Shown: in pieces, positions 1 through 9,187 of the stretch | How positions within the stretch are numbered: the first letter of the stretch is position 1 | How the letters are laid out: each line of letters begins with the position of its first letter | Assembly (NCBI RefSeq): GCF_001720485.1 | Contig: NZ_CP017114.1 | Coordinates: 2,914,001-2,978,000 of the forward strand | DNA length: 64,000 nucleotides | Source: Cobetia marina | GTDB lineage: Bacteria; Pseudomonadota; Gammaproteobacteria; Pseudomonadales; Halomonadaceae | Direction: 5' to 3' | Made by a program: the position numbers and the translations under genes | The notes under the pieces: model-generated | The model's input: the letters and a program-made list of their open reading frames with translations, nothing else | What the model was told of the DNA's origin: nothing | The model's database searches: none

Positions 1-30
1 CCACCCGTCACAGACGGGTGGGGGGTTTTC
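1..30 (+). terminator. Intrinsic terminator at window edge
   Basis: A perfect 9-bp stem (CCACCCGTC / GACGGGTGG, 3-nt loop) is followed on the plus strand by GGGG and a short T-run. It probably ends a plus-strand gene left of the window and may also stop pepN transcription arriving from the right. Confidence 0.6.
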
Positions 31-71
31 ATGTCAGTCGAACTGACGGGGCGAGGACGTGATCCGGCGGA

Positions 72-2723
72 TCAGGCCAGCGCCTTCTCCACGACCTCGT
101 AGAGATTGCGCGACAGCTTCTCGCCACGGATACGCTCGAGCTCAGCCTTCATCAGCGCCTGACGCTTGGCATCGAAACGCTTGTAGCGCGTCAGCGGCGT
201 GATGATGCGCGCCGCGATTTCCGGATTCAGGCGATTGAGTTCGATGACCACATCCGCCAGCAGGCGATAGCCTTCGCCATCGAGGCGATGGAAGTTGACA
301 CGGTTCTGGCCGGCGAAGGCACCGATCAAGGCGCGCACCTTGTTGGGGTTGGTCAGCGAGAACGCCGGGTGCTCCATCAGGAAGCGCACGCGATCCAGCA
401 CGTCAGCCTGCGGGCGCGTGACCTGGATCGAGAACCACTGATCCATCACCAGCGGATCATGCGACCAGCGCTCGGCGAAGGCCTTGAGGGCCGGATCGCC
501 CAACTCGGTGCGCGAGGAGTGCACCAGCAACGTCAATGCCGCGCGTACGTCGGTCATGTTGTGCGCCGCGGCCAGCTGAGCCTGGGCCAGACGCACGCCC
601 TCCTCGTCCTCGATGCTCATCAGATAGCTGAGCGCGGCATTCTTGAGGCTGCGGCGCGCCATCTGCTCGAAGGTCGGCGCGTAGTCGCCCTGCTGCTCAT
701 TGGCGTGATAGAGCGCGACGAAATCATCGCGCAGTGCCGTGGCCAGTTGCGCCTTGGCGGTCTTGCGCGCCCAGTGGATGGCATCGACATCGACGACAGT
801 CTGCTGCTCGGCGATATAGGCCTCCGACGGCAGGGTCAGCATCTCGGCCAGCACGGCACGATCGGACGGCTCGCTCTGGAGCAGGAAGCGATAGGCGGCC
901 AGCAGACGCGCATCGAGTGATGCCTGGGTGTCGCCCTGCTGCCAGGCGGCCATCAGATCCTCGAGCGCTGCCAGCGCCAGACGCTGACCGGCATCCCAGC
1001 GGTTGAAGCCATCGCTGTCATGCTGCATCAGGAAGGCCAGCTGCTCACGGCTGTAGGCGAAGGACAGCTTGACCGGCGCCGAGAAGCCGCGCAGCAGCGA
1101 CGGCACGGGGTCGGCACCGGCCTCGAGGCCAGTGAAGACGAAGGTCTGCTCGGCCTCGGTCAGCTCCAGCACCGTTTCCGTGCCCAGCGCCTCGCCATCC
1201 AGCGTGAGCGACAGATCACTGCCATCCGCACCCACCAGGCCCATGCGCACCGGGATCACCAGCGGCAGCTTCTCAGCCTGCCCCGGTGTCGCCGGGGTGG
1301 ACTGCTGCAGCGTCAGGGAATAGCGGCCCGTCTCGGCATCGAAGTTGCCACGGGCGCTGATTTCCGGCGTCCCCGCCTGAGAGTACCAGCGCATGAACTG
1401 GGTGAAGTCACGCCCGGAGGCTTCGCTCATCGCACTGATGAAATCCTCGATGGTGGCGGCGCTGCCATCGTTGCGCGCGAAGTAGAGGTCACTGCCGCGG
1501 CGGAAGGCCTCTTCGCCCAGCAGGTTGGCGACCATGCGCACCACTTCGGACCCCTTCTCGTAGATGGTCAGGGTGTAGAAGTTGGAAATCTCGATATAGG
1601 ACGCCGGGCGCACCGGGTGCGCGGTGGGACCGGCATCTTCCGCGAACTGCGCGGTGCGCAGCATGGCGACGTCTTCGATGCGCTTGACCGGCGCCGAATT
1701 CATGTCGGCGGAGAAGGTCTGGTCACGATAGACGGTGAAGCCTTCCTTCAGGGACAGCTGGAACCAGTCACGGCAGGTGACGCGATTGCCGGACCAGTTG
1801 TGGAAGTACTCGTGTGCCACCACCCCTTCGACGCGCTGGAAGGCAGCGTCGGTGGTGGTGTCGGGATTTGCCAGCACACAGGCGCTGTTGAAGATGTTGA
1901 GACCCTTGTTCTCCATCGCGCCCATGTTGAAGTCATTGACCGCGACGATCATGAAGATATCGAGGTCATACTCGCGCCCATAGACCTCCTCATCCCACTT
2001 CATGGAGGCCTTGAGAGAGTTCATGGCGTGCTGGGTCTTGTCGAGATTCTCCGGCTCGACCCAGATCTCCAGGGCGACATCACGCCCGCTCATGGTGGTG
2101 AAGCTGTCGGCATGCTTGACCAGATCCCCCGCCACCAGCGCGAACAGGTAGCACGGCTTGAGGTGCGGGTCCTGCCAGGTGACGAAGTGACGGCCGCCGT
2201 CCAACTCGCCACGCTCGACGGGATTGCCGTTGGAGAGCAGGATCGGGTAGTTCGCCTTGTCCGCGATGACGGTCGTCGTGAATACCGACATCACGTCCGG
2301 ACGATCCGGGTAATAGGTGATACGGCGGAAGCCCTCGGCCTCGCACTGGGTGCAGAACATGCCGGAGGACACATAGAGCCCTTCCAGTGCCGTGTTGGCC
2401 GCCGGGTCGATCAGCACGACCGTCTCGAGCTCACAGCTGGCCGGCAGCGCCGCGAGGGTGAGATGCGTCTCGTCGACCTTGTATTCATCACTGGCGAGCG
2501 CTCGCCCATCGACACGCACGGATTCCAGCGTCAGGTGCTCGCCATTGAGCACCAGCGGCGGCGTCGCGTCACTGCCCACGGCGGCATCGGGATTGGCCTC
2601 GAGGGTCAGCACGGCCGTCACGCGGGTCGCGGACGGCGCCAGATCGAACGTCAACCGAGTGCTGAGAATGCGCCAGGCCGGCGCTTGATAATCATCAAGA
2701 TGAATGGCGGCAGGTTGTGACAT
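72..2723 (-). CDS. pepN: Aminopeptidase N (M1 zinc metallopeptidase)
   Basis: Cytosolic broad-specificity aminopeptidase that removes N-terminal residues from peptides during protein turnover. The M1 signatures are intact: the substrate-binding GAMEN motif near residue 267 and the zinc site HEYFH near residue 302, followed by the downstream glutamate in LKEG. The 883-aa length and the C-terminal helical region match the E. coli-type PepN family. I chose the ATG at 2723 (MSQPAAIH) because GGAG lies 6 nt upstream; the open frame extends six codons further without a ribosome site. It is monocistronic, with a hairpin terminator at its 3' end and a YbaN-like gene upstream on the same strand. Confidence 0.96.
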   Translation of the reverse strand: MSQPAAIHLDDYQAPAWRILSTRLTFDLAPSATRVTAVLTLEANPDAAVGSDATPPLVLNGEHLTLESVRVDGRALASDEYKVDETHLTLAALPASCELETVVLIDPAANTALEGLYVSSGMFCTQCEAEGFRRITYYPDRPDVMSVFTTTVIADKANYPILLSNGNPVERGELDGGRHFVTWQDPHLKPCYLFALVAGDLVKHADSFTTMSGRDVALEIWVEPENLDKTQHAMNSLKASMKWDEEVYGREYDLDIFMIVAVNDFNMGAMENKGLNIFNSACVLANPDTTTDAAFQRVEGVVAHEYFHNWSGNRVTCRDWFQLSLKEGFTVYRDQTFSADMNSAPVKRIEDVAMLRTAQFAEDAGPTAHPVRPASYIEISNFYTLTIYEKGSEVVRMVANLLGEEAFRRGSDLYFARNDGSAATIEDFISAMSEASGRDFTQFMRWYSQAGTPEISARGNFDAETGRYSLTLQQSTPATPGQAEKLPLVIPVRMGLVGADGSDLSLTLDGEALGTETVLELTEAEQTFVFTGLEAGADPVPSLLRGFSAPVKLSFAYSREQLAFLMQHDSDGFNRWDAGQRLALAALEDLMAAWQQGDTQASLDARLLAAYRFLLQSEPSDRAVLAEMLTLPSEAYIAEQQTVVDVDAIHWARKTAKAQLATALRDDFVALYHANEQQGDYAPTFEQMARRSLKNAALSYLMSIEDEEGVRLAQAQLAAAHNMTDVRAALTLLVHSSRTELGDPALKAFAERWSHDPLVMDQWFSIQVTRPQADVLDRVRFLMEHPAFSLTNPNKVRALIGAFAGQNRVNFHRLDGEGYRLLADVVIELNRLNPEIAARIITPLTRYKRFDAKRQALMKAELERIRGEKLSRNLYEVVEKALA

Positions 2724-2817
2724 GAAGGACTCCACGATCAACGCCGCGCGGACGATGCCACACGGCAGGAAAACATCGGGCAGCGATGGCAGCCTGCCAC
2801 CGCGCCCGCGATGAATG

Positions 2818-2835
2818 GCCCCTCACGGGAGGGGC
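2818..2835 (-). terminator. Weak hairpin after the YbaN-like gene
   Basis: GCCCCTC / GAGGGGC with an ACGG loop, 15 nt past the stop of the YbaN-like gene. There is no T-run, so termination is only plausible. Confidence 0.35.
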
Positions 2836-2850
2836 AGGACACGCGAAAGA

Positions 2851-3321
2851 CTAGTCGTTCTGCAGGCGTTCGCCGCTGACGGGTCGGGAAGGCTCATCGT
2901 AGGGCTCGGCCGGGGAAGGCGCAGGCGCGAGTTCCTCGTATCCCCCGCGCGGCTCGGGGCGCGTGCCCAGCCAGATGGCCAACAGGGAAAGGAAGACCAG
3001 CAGCGAGACCTTGACCGCCATCACGGAGACGGTGAAGAGGATAATCAGCATCGAGACCATCAGCATGCCGACCGCCAGGATGCGTGCACGCAGCGGGATG
3101 GCACGCTCGCGCTCCCAGGAGATCAGGGGAGGCCCGATCTGGGGGTGTTCGCGAATGTAGCGCGCGAAGCGAGGGGAGCCGCGACTGGCACAGGCCAGCG
3201 CCAGCAGCATGAAGACGGTCGTCGGCAACAGGGGCAGGAACATGCCGGCAAACCCGATCGCGAAGAACAGCCAGGCCAGCCCCAGCCAGCAGATCCGCTT
3301 CATGCGCCGAAAAATCATCAT
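2851..3321 (-). CDS. YbaN/DUF454 family inner-membrane protein
   Basis: A small membrane protein of 156 aa. The N-terminus carries a hydrophobic pair of segments around GLAWLFFAIGFAGMFLPLLP, followed by the DUF454-typical TTVFMLLALACASRGSPRF and further on HPQIGPPL. Two more membrane segments follow (about residues 80-120). The last 35 residues are a Pro/Glu/Arg-rich cytoplasmic tail that is longer than in E. coli YbaN. The start has two consecutive ATGs with GAGGGG about 8 nt upstream. The biochemical role of the family is unknown, and no neighbour suggests one. Confidence 0.85.
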   Translation of the reverse strand: MMIFRRMKRICWLGLAWLFFAIGFAGMFLPLLPTTVFMLLALACASRGSPRFARYIREHPQIGPPLISWERERAIPLRARILAVGMLMVSMLIILFTVSVMAVKVSLLVFLSLLAIWLGTRPEPRGGYEELAPAPSPAEPYDEPSRPVSGERLQND

Positions 3322-3494
3322 CTCAAGGTCCCCTCAACCATCGGGCGCACACCGCGTGCCACCTGCTACCAGTCAAGCGCCAGATGCCTCCCGAGGGAAG
3401 TGCATTCTGGCTATCTTTCCCATAGCTGCTGCGTGCATGGTAACGGGCTTGCCCGTGACACGAAAGGCGAACGGGGTTGCGGTGCAGGCGACAT

Positions 3495-4682
3495 TCAGTC
3501 GCTGTGCGCCACCTGCCAGAGGCGCATGATGGCTTCACAGCGGTCCGCCAGCAGTTCAGCGGTGCGCGTCAGGGCCTGCTCCAGCGGCATGGCAGCGTCA
3601 CACAGGGTGAAGACGGCGCTGACGCCTTCGTCATGCGCAGCCTGCCAGCCATCCGCGAGACGCCCTGCCAGCACGATGGCCGGCACTCCGGCCGCTCGGG
3701 CGGCACGCGCCGCGCCGATGGGCGTCTTGCCTCCCAGACTCTGCCCATCCAGCCCGCCCTCGCCGGTGATCAGCAGGTCACACCCTTCCAGGCGCTGGGC
3801 CACGTTCAGTCGTTCCATCACAAGCTCGATGCCCGGGCGCAGCTCCCCCGTGAGCCAGGCCGCCACTGCGTAGCCCATGCCGCCTGCGGCACCGGTGCCC
3901 GGCAGCTGCTGGTGGTCCTCCCCCAGCACCTCGGCACTCATCCGCGCGAAACGCCCCAGCGCGACGTCCAGTTCCTCGACCACCGCCTCATCCGCGCCCT
4001 TCTGGGGCCCGAACACGGCCGTCGCGCCACGCGGACCACACAGCGGGTTGTCGACGTCCACCGCCGCGGACACCTTGAGAGTCGCCAGCCGCGGGTCCAG
4101 GCCACTGGCATCCAGCCGCGCCAGTCGTGCCATTGCCGCCCCTCCGTCCGGCAGTTCGTCACCCGCCTCATCCAGCAGGCGCAGACCGAGTGCACGCAAC
4201 ATGCCGCTGCCGCCATCGTTGGTCGCGCTGCCGCCCAGCGTGACGATTAGGCGCTCGGCACCGGCCTCCAGCGCAGCAAGCACCAGCTGTCCGACGCCGA
4301 AGGTACTGGCGATGCGCGCATCACGCTCATCGGGGCTGAGCAGGTGCAGACCACTGGCCTCGGCGAGCTCGACGATGGCCGTGCGGCTACCCGCTTGCCA
4401 GCCCCATTGCGCAGTGACCTCGCGCCCCAGCGGATCACGTACCTGAGCGCTGCGCGCCTCGATGGGATCTGCCTCGCTTGCAGCGGCCAACAGTGCCGCC
4501 AGGGTGCCCTCTCCGCCATCTCCCAACGGGCACAGGTCGAGCTCGGCCTCGGGCAATACGCGCCGGATGCCGCTCGCCATTGCCTCGGCAGCCTCCAGCG
4601 CAGGCAGCGCCTCCTTGTAGCTGTCAGGGGCCAGCAGGATACGCAACGCCGAACGAGAGGAGGAAGTGGTAACGGGAGACAT
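3495..4682 (-). CDS. Glycerate 2-kinase (GarK/GlxK family)
   Basis: Phosphorylates D-glycerate with ATP to 2-phosphoglycerate, the last step of glyoxylate/tartronate or glucarate breakdown, in the cytosol. The N-terminus ILLAPDSYKEAL and the CPLGDGGEGT block are characteristic of the family, as are the later GSATNDGG and GEGGLDGQS-GKTP segments. The ATG at 4682 gives 395 aa, close to the usual 380. The frame stays open 91 codons upstream, but that stretch has no family similarity and I treat it as non-coding. No other glycerate-pathway gene is adjacent, so the feeding pathway cannot be read from context. Confidence 0.9.
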   Translation of the reverse strand: MSPVTTSSSRSALRILLAPDSYKEALPALEAAEAMASGIRRVLPEAELDLCPLGDGGEGTLAALLAAASEADPIEARSAQVRDPLGREVTAQWGWQAGSRTAIVELAEASGLHLLSPDERDARIASTFGVGQLVLAALEAGAERLIVTLGGSATNDGGSGMLRALGLRLLDEAGDELPDGGAAMARLARLDASGLDPRLATLKVSAAVDVDNPLCGPRGATAVFGPQKGADEAVVEELDVALGRFARMSAEVLGEDHQQLPGTGAAGGMGYAVAAWLTGELRPGIELVMERLNVAQRLEGCDLLITGEGGLDGQSLGGKTPIGAARAARAAGVPAIVLAGRLADGWQAAHDEGVSAVFTLCDAAMPLEQALTRTAELLADRCEAIMRLWQVAHSD

Positions 4683-4962
4683 GGGCTGACGATCCTTGTT
4701 GTCAATGGTGGGGATGATCTCAGGTGCTCCTGCGTGATCAGGCATGCGCTGGATGACGCCACGGCACGCTCGGCGCGTCATGGACACGCAGGGCGACTCA
4801 TGGTCCGCAGGGTCCTGACGCTCATTGGTGCCATGCGCTGCCCACAAACGCAACTGCCACCCACCGGAGAACCGACGAGTGGCAGCGAAATTGCCGACGG
4901 GAAGCTTGTGATGCTGGCGCGGCAGAAGCCGCTCGGGCGATGCGCGACGCATCACCGGCGCC

Positions 4963-5805
4963 TCACTTGACCAGGCGCGTCTCGGTGGGGGCCAGTGTCA
5001 CCTTGCCCTCGCGCTTCAGGTGGCCGATGGCACGCTTGAAGTTGGCCTTGCTGGCGCCGAAGGCGTCGCTGATGGCCTGGGGGTCGCTCTTGTCACCCAG
5101 CGGCAGCACCCCGGCGTTGGCTTCCAGACGTGCAAGGATGCGGTCCGCCAGCTGTTGATGGCCTGCAGGGCCCGGTGCCTGCGGGGTCAGGTCGATGTTG
5201 CCGTTGCCATCATTCTTGAGCACCCACAGACGCAGACGATTGCCGATATGCAGGCGGGTGAAGATGCGATCGTGGTGCACCAGCCCCCAATGGGCATTGT
5301 CGATGATGATCTTCATGCCCAATTCGGTCTTCGCCGCCACCAGGCCGGAGATTTCCTGACCGACGGTGTACTCGGCCGGTGTCTTGTCCAGCCAGCGATC
5401 CAGGCGCATCGACGCGACCATGCGATCGCTGTGCTTGTCGAGCCCCACGTGCACCATGGCGAATTGGCCCGCCTTGAGCTCACGCTTGCGCTCGCCGTAG
5501 GGCAGCAGCAGGTCCTTGCCCAGGCCATTGTCGAGGAAGGTGCCGATGTCGTTGACCTCGACCACCTTGAGGGCGGCGAACTCACCGACCATGGCGCGCG
5601 GATAGCGCGTGGTGGCCAGCAGGCGGTCTTCATCATCAAGACTCACGAAGACTTCCACCGCGTCACCGATATCGGCACCGGCAGGAATGAAGGGAGTCGG
5701 CAGCAGGATTTCACCGCGGTCACCGCCGTCGAGGAAGACGCCGAAGCCGACCCGCTTGGTGATGGTCAGGGTATTGCGCTGGCCGATAGCGAGCGGAGCA
5801 GACAT
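4963..5805 (-). CDS. cvfB: CvfB/YitL-type S1-like RNA-binding protein
   Basis: A 280-aa protein of the CvfB family: N-terminal S1-like beta-barrel modules (starting LTITKRVGFGVFLDGGDRGEILLP) and a C-terminal winged helix (about residues 225-280, GDKSDPQAISDAFGASKANFKRAIGHLKREGKV). Family members bind RNA and influence gene expression and, in Staphylococcus, virulence. The role here is unproven. The start at 5805 is supported by GAGAGG 4 nt upstream. The 280-bp gap between this gene and the glycerate kinase holds only a short GATGCG/CGCATC stem near 4939-4953 and no credible ORF. Confidence 0.87.
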   Translation of the reverse strand: MSAPLAIGQRNTLTITKRVGFGVFLDGGDRGEILLPTPFIPAGADIGDAVEVFVSLDDEDRLLATTRYPRAMVGEFAALKVVEVNDIGTFLDNGLGKDLLLPYGERKRELKAGQFAMVHVGLDKHSDRMVASMRLDRWLDKTPAEYTVGQEISGLVAAKTELGMKIIIDNAHWGLVHHDRIFTRLHIGNRLRLWVLKNDGNGNIDLTPQAPGPAGHQQLADRILARLEANAGVLPLGDKSDPQAISDAFGASKANFKRAIGHLKREGKVTLAPTETRLVK

Positions 5806-5940
5806 GTAACCTCTCTTTGCGCAGCCCGACCCACCCGGGGCGAGCGTCACGCGAATATGACGAACGAAGATGGTGAAACGCTTTGAGAGCGCAGCGCCTG
5901 AAACGGGTACGTGACGCTTTCAAAGCGATTCAAACGAACA

Positions 5941-5971
5941 CAGCACCGCTCGCCGAGAGCGAACGGTGCTG
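5941..5971 (-). terminator. Hairpin terminator after yajQ
   Basis: CAGCACCGCTCG and CGAACGGTGCTG form a 12-bp stem with one mismatch and a 7-nt loop. On the minus strand it is followed by the T-rich TGTTCGTTTG. It lies 85 nt past the yajQ stop. A separate 13-bp palindrome (CGCTTTCAAAGCG) sits beside it at 5915-5927. Confidence 0.6.
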
Positions 5972-6055
5972 AGAGTGGCGCCCCTGACACTTGTCGACGA
6001 CATTTGCCGCTGACAGCGGTCAGCCGTGACATGAGCGCCAGGCGCGCGAGGAAGA

Positions 6056-6544
6056 TCAGTCGCGGAAGTTGTTGAACTGCAGCGGCAGCTCGATGCTCTC
6101 GTCACCTTTCAGCAAGGCCATGGCCCCCTGGAGATCATCACGCTTCTTGCCGGTGACGCGCACCTTCTCACCCTGGATCTGGGCCTGGACCTTGAGCTTG
6201 GCATCCTTGAGCGCCTTGACGATCTTCTTGGCGGTCGGCTGGTCCAGCCCCTGACGCAGCACCAGCTGCTGGCGGGCACGCACACCGCCGGTGTCGGCGT
6301 CCTTCTCTTCCAGGCAACGCACGTCGATGCCACGCGCGATCAGGCGACCCTTGAGCAGCTCGATCATCTGACGCAGCTGGAAATCGGCGTCGGCTTCCAG
6401 ATTGACGGTCTCTTCCTTCTCGAGTTCGAAGCCGGCAGTCACGCCCTTGAAATCAAAGCGTGTCGCAAGTTCGCGATTGGCCTGATCGACGGCGTTCTGA
6501 ACTTCGTGCTTGTCGAGTTCGGAGACAATATCGAATGACGGCAT
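6056..6544 (-). CDS. yajQ: YajQ family nucleotide-binding protein (DUF520)
   Basis: A 162-aa protein matching YajQ end to end: MPSFDIVSELD at the start, FDFKG near residue 32, QGEKVRVTGKKRDDLQ near the C-terminus. Family members bind nucleotides, and some (in Xanthomonas and Pseudomonas) bind cyclic di-GMP and act as transcriptional co-regulators. Whether this one does cannot be told from sequence. It is monocistronic. AAGGA about 9 nt upstream supports the start. Confidence 0.95.
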   Translation of the reverse strand: MPSFDIVSELDKHEVQNAVDQANRELATRFDFKGVTAGFELEKEETVNLEADADFQLRQMIELLKGRLIARGIDVRCLEEKDADTGGVRARQQLVLRQGLDQPTAKKIVKALKDAKLKVQAQIQGEKVRVTGKKRDDLQGAMALLKGDESIELPLQFNNFRD

Positions 6545-6622
6545 GGGAGCGATTCCTTTGAAGCCATGAAGAATAAACAGCGCATCCTAGCCCATGGGGG
6601 CGACGCGCGCCATGCCCGGCCG

Positions 6623-7249
6623 TCAGGCAGCGCCCGCATCTCCCCACGTCGAGATCCCCTCAGCCCTGATGTCGCTGCTGCTGGCGGGCGGGTTTGATGA
6701 GGGAATCACCAGTGACTTGCGCATCTTCCAGGCCGCCGCGCCGTCGGCGTAGTAATCGCGCAGGCGACCATTCCTGGCAAAGCCGTGGCGCTCATAGAGG
6801 GTGATCGCTGCACCGTTGCCGGTATGCACTTCCAGATCGAACTGCTCACAGCCCTGCTCGATGGCCAGCTGCTCGAGCGCGATGAGCAGACGCTGGGCGA
6901 GACCGCGTCCGCGCGCCTCGGGATGCAGACAGAAGGAATAGAGTCGTGCCCGGCGTGAATTGCGTCGGAACAGCACGGTGCCATAGCCCAACACGCTGCG
7001 CAGCGGGGTGGCGTCATCCTGCGCCACGCTGCCCGCCGGCCACAGTGCGGCCATCGCATTGCCTGCCGCCGGCAGGGCGTCCGGGCCATCGCCTTCTGGC
7101 TGGATGATGACGAGGGTGCGTGCATTGGCACGCAGAATCAGATGGGACAGCTGACGACGACTGAACCAGTCGCTATCGAAACTGACTTCCTCGAGCTCTA
7201 CCAGAGCATCGAGATCGGCCCGGATCGCCGGACGCAGAATGGGGGTCAT
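6623..7249 (-). CDS. GNAT family N-acetyltransferase (RimI-like)
   Basis: A single GNAT domain of 208 aa. The acetyl-CoA pyrophosphate loop is visible as ARGRGLAQRLL (about residue 110), preceded by the beta-strand ARLYSFCLHPE and followed by TGNGAAITLYERHGF, the RimI-like alpha4/beta6 segment. It probably acetylates an amino group on a small molecule or peptide; the substrate is unknown. It is divergent from a RimK-like ATP-grasp gene 220 bp away. GNAT and RimK-like genes are neighbours in many proteobacteria, which suggests a joint role in peptide or protein modification. The first ATG (7249) has only a weak ribosome site. Confidence 0.85.
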   Translation of the reverse strand: MTPILRPAIRADLDALVELEEVSFDSDWFSRRQLSHLILRANARTLVIIQPEGDGPDALPAAGNAMAALWPAGSVAQDDATPLRSVLGYGTVLFRRNSRRARLYSFCLHPEARGRGLAQRLLIALEQLAIEQGCEQFDLEVHTGNGAAITLYERHGFARNGRLRDYYADGAAAWKMRKSLVIPSSNPPASSSDIRAEGISTWGDAGAA

Positions 7250-7367
7250 GATGCAGGCTCTCCCGCCTGTCAGCGCCCTGAGGCAGCCCTGAAATCAAGG
7301 TGTCGTGGGGCGGTAGCAATCCGCTGCATTCTGGGCATGCAGGCACGTCTTGTCTCGACCTATTTGC

Positions 7368-7382
7368 ATGAAATTATTTCAT
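7368..7382. promoter_or_regulatory. AT-rich palindrome between GNAT and ATP-grasp genes
   Basis: ATGAAAT-T-ATTTCAT, a perfect 7-bp-arm palindrome in the only AT-rich part of the 220-bp divergent promoter region. It is a candidate operator shared by the two genes; no regulator is known. Confidence 0.35.
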
Positions 7383-7469
7383 CTTGTTGTCTATTGCGAT
7401 GACGGAGATTGTTTTTCATGATGCGCTGCATTCGGCACCGCTTCGGTGCCCGCCCTTCGAGGCTACTCA

Positions 7470-9023
7470 ATGTCCCGCCTGCGTATCGTGGTTGACCGTG
7501 TCAGTGACTGGCGCGCCTTCTATCCCAGTGATGATGTCATCAGCGCCCACGACTTTCTGTCCGAGCTCTCCCACGACAGCTCCGTGCCCACGGACCGGGC
7601 AGACCAGGACGCTCCGCAGCCCGCGACCCACGTCATCAATCTCTGCGGCGGGCTCGATTACCTCGGGATCGGCTATTACGTCTCGCTGCTGGCACAGGCG
7701 CGCGGACAGAAAGCCCTGCCGTCGGTGGAAACGCTCAACCAGCTGTCGCGCAAGTCACTGATCGACATGGAACTGGGCAGCATCCGTGTGCTGCTTGAGG
7801 AGCTGACGCGCAAGAGCGCCCTGCCCGCCCCGCAGACAGTCCCCCACGAGACCGGCAAGCATGCGCATCTCGACCTGCTGCTGACCTTCGGTGAGAGCGA
7901 TGACCCCGCACTGGCACGTCTCGGTCGCAAGCTGTTCGAGCGACTGCCCTGCCCGTTGCTCGAGGTGCGACTCGAGGCGCGTGGCGAGCGCTGGACCCTC
8001 AGGCGAGTGCGCCCGCAATCCTTGAACCATCTGGCGGAAACGGACGAGGATCGCTTTGCCCAGGCGCTCAACCGCCATTCCCGCAAGGTCTGGCGCACCC
8101 CGAAGGCTCGCCGCCACTATCGTTTCGACCTGGCGATGCTGGTGGACCCGAATGAGGCACTGCCACCGTCCAATCGTACGGCGCTCAAGCACTTCATCCG
8201 CGAGGGACGCCGCCTGGGCATCGATGTCAGTCTGATCACCAAGCGTGACGAGGGACGTCTGGCCGAATTCGATGGGCTGTTCATCCGCGAGACCACAAGC
8301 CTGGACCACCATACCTACCGCATGGCCAAGCGAGCCGAACACGAAGGGCTGGTGGTGATCGACGACAGTCAGTCGATTCTGCGCTGTACCAACAAGGTCT
8401 TCCTGCATGAGCTCCTGAAGGCTCGCGGCCTCAGCGCCCCACAGGGGCGCCTGATTCATCGCGGCGAACTGCGCCAGCTGGCCGAACGCGGACAGCACAT
8501 GCGCTATCCGCTGGTGATGAAGGTGCCGGATGGTGCCTTCTCGCGCGGCATCGTCAAGATTGACGGGCCGGAGACACTGGTGCGTGAAGCCGAGCGACTG
8601 TTCCATGACTCCGCTCTGCTGCTGCTGCAGGAATGGCTCCCAACCGAGTTCGACTGGCGTATCGGCGTGCTCGACGGCAAGGTGCTGTTCGCCAGCCGTT
8701 ACTACATGGCGCGTGGCCATTGGCAGATCTATGACCACAGCGGCGCCCGCACCCGCTCCGGCGGCTTTGCCACCGTTGACCCGAGTGATGTGCCCCCCGC
8801 CGTGATCAAGGCGGCTCTCAAGGCGACACGTCTGATCGGTGATGGGCTCTATGGAGTTGACCTCAAACAGCTCGAGGATCGCGTGGTGGTCATCGAGGTC
8901 AATGACAACCCCAATCTGGATGCGGGGGTCGAGGATGTCGTGCTGGGACGCGAGCTCTACCACCGAGTGATGCAGGTCTTCCTGGAGCGCATGCAGGCGC
9001 GCCGCCAGCCCGTGCTCGGCTGA
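7470..9023 (+). CDS. RimK-like ATP-grasp ligase with RLAN domain
   Basis: A 517-aa two-part protein. Residues about 1-190 fit the RimK-like ATP-grasp N-terminal domain. The C-terminal part (about 285-515) is an ATP-grasp fold with PLVMKVPDGAFSRGIVKI, the QEWLPTEFDWRIGVLDG core and the metal-binding VIEVNDNPNLDAGVED. Such enzymes form amide bonds by activating a carboxylate as acyl phosphate, and RimK itself adds glutamate to ribosomal protein S6. This protein is longer than RimK and its acceptor is unknown. The start at 7470 has GAGG 7 nt upstream. It is divergent from a GNAT enzyme. The stop codon lies inside a 13-bp tandem repeat. Confidence 0.85.
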   Translation: MSRLRIVVDRVSDWRAFYPSDDVISAHDFLSELSHDSSVPTDRADQDAPQPATHVINLCGGLDYLGIGYYVSLLAQARGQKALPSVETLNQLSRKSLIDMELGSIRVLLEELTRKSALPAPQTVPHETGKHAHLDLLLTFGESDDPALARLGRKLFERLPCPLLEVRLEARGERWTLRRVRPQSLNHLAETDEDRFAQALNRHSRKVWRTPKARRHYRFDLAMLVDPNEALPPSNRTALKHFIREGRRLGIDVSLITKRDEGRLAEFDGLFIRETTSLDHHTYRMAKRAEHEGLVVIDDSQSILRCTNKVFLHELLKARGLSAPQGRLIHRGELRQLAERGQHMRYPLVMKVPDGAFSRGIVKIDGPETLVREAERLFHDSALLLLQEWLPTEFDWRIGVLDGKVLFASRYYMARGHWQIYDHSGARTRSGGFATVDPSDVPPAVIKAALKATRLIGDGLYGVDLKQLEDRVVVIEVNDNPNLDAGVEDVVLGRELYHRVMQVFLERMQARRQPVLG

Positions 9024-9069
9024 ATCCCCCGGCTGAATCCCCCGGCTGAATCCGCTGGCTGAACCGCTC
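9018..9069 (+). repeat. 13-bp tandem repeat over the ATP-grasp stop codon
   Basis: Four units: GGCTGAATCCCCC twice, then GGCTGAATCCGCT and GGCTGAACCGCTC. The TGA stop of the ATP-grasp gene is in the first unit, and each further unit also carries a TGA. A slippage event changes only the 3' untranslated region. Confidence 0.8.
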
Positions 9070-9105
9070 GGGCCGGCATCTTTCTTCGATATCCCCAGGC
9101 CATAC

Positions 9106-9145
9106 GACAACGCCCGCACTCCTTGAAGGGAGCGCGGGCGTTGTC
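9106..9145. terminator. Bidirectional hairpin terminator
   Basis: GACAACGCCCGC / GCGGGCGTTGTC, a 12-bp perfect stem between two convergent genes (ATP-grasp and DUF2797). There is no strong T-run on either side. It shares the AACGCC/GGCGTT core with five other hairpins in the window. Confidence 0.65.
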
Positions 9146-9187
9146 ATCGTCATTAGCCTTGAGCTTATTTCGCAACACGGGACGATG

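Noticed and set aside
1020..2720. Long plus-strand open frame opposite pepN
   Set aside because: Composition-driven shadow of a high-GC gene; the encoded sequence is His/Arg/Gln-rich and resembles no family, while pepN is unambiguous.
3441..3456. ACGGGC/GCCCGT hairpin as terminator of glycerate kinase
   Set aside because: Only a 6-bp stem with a 2-nt loop and no T-run.
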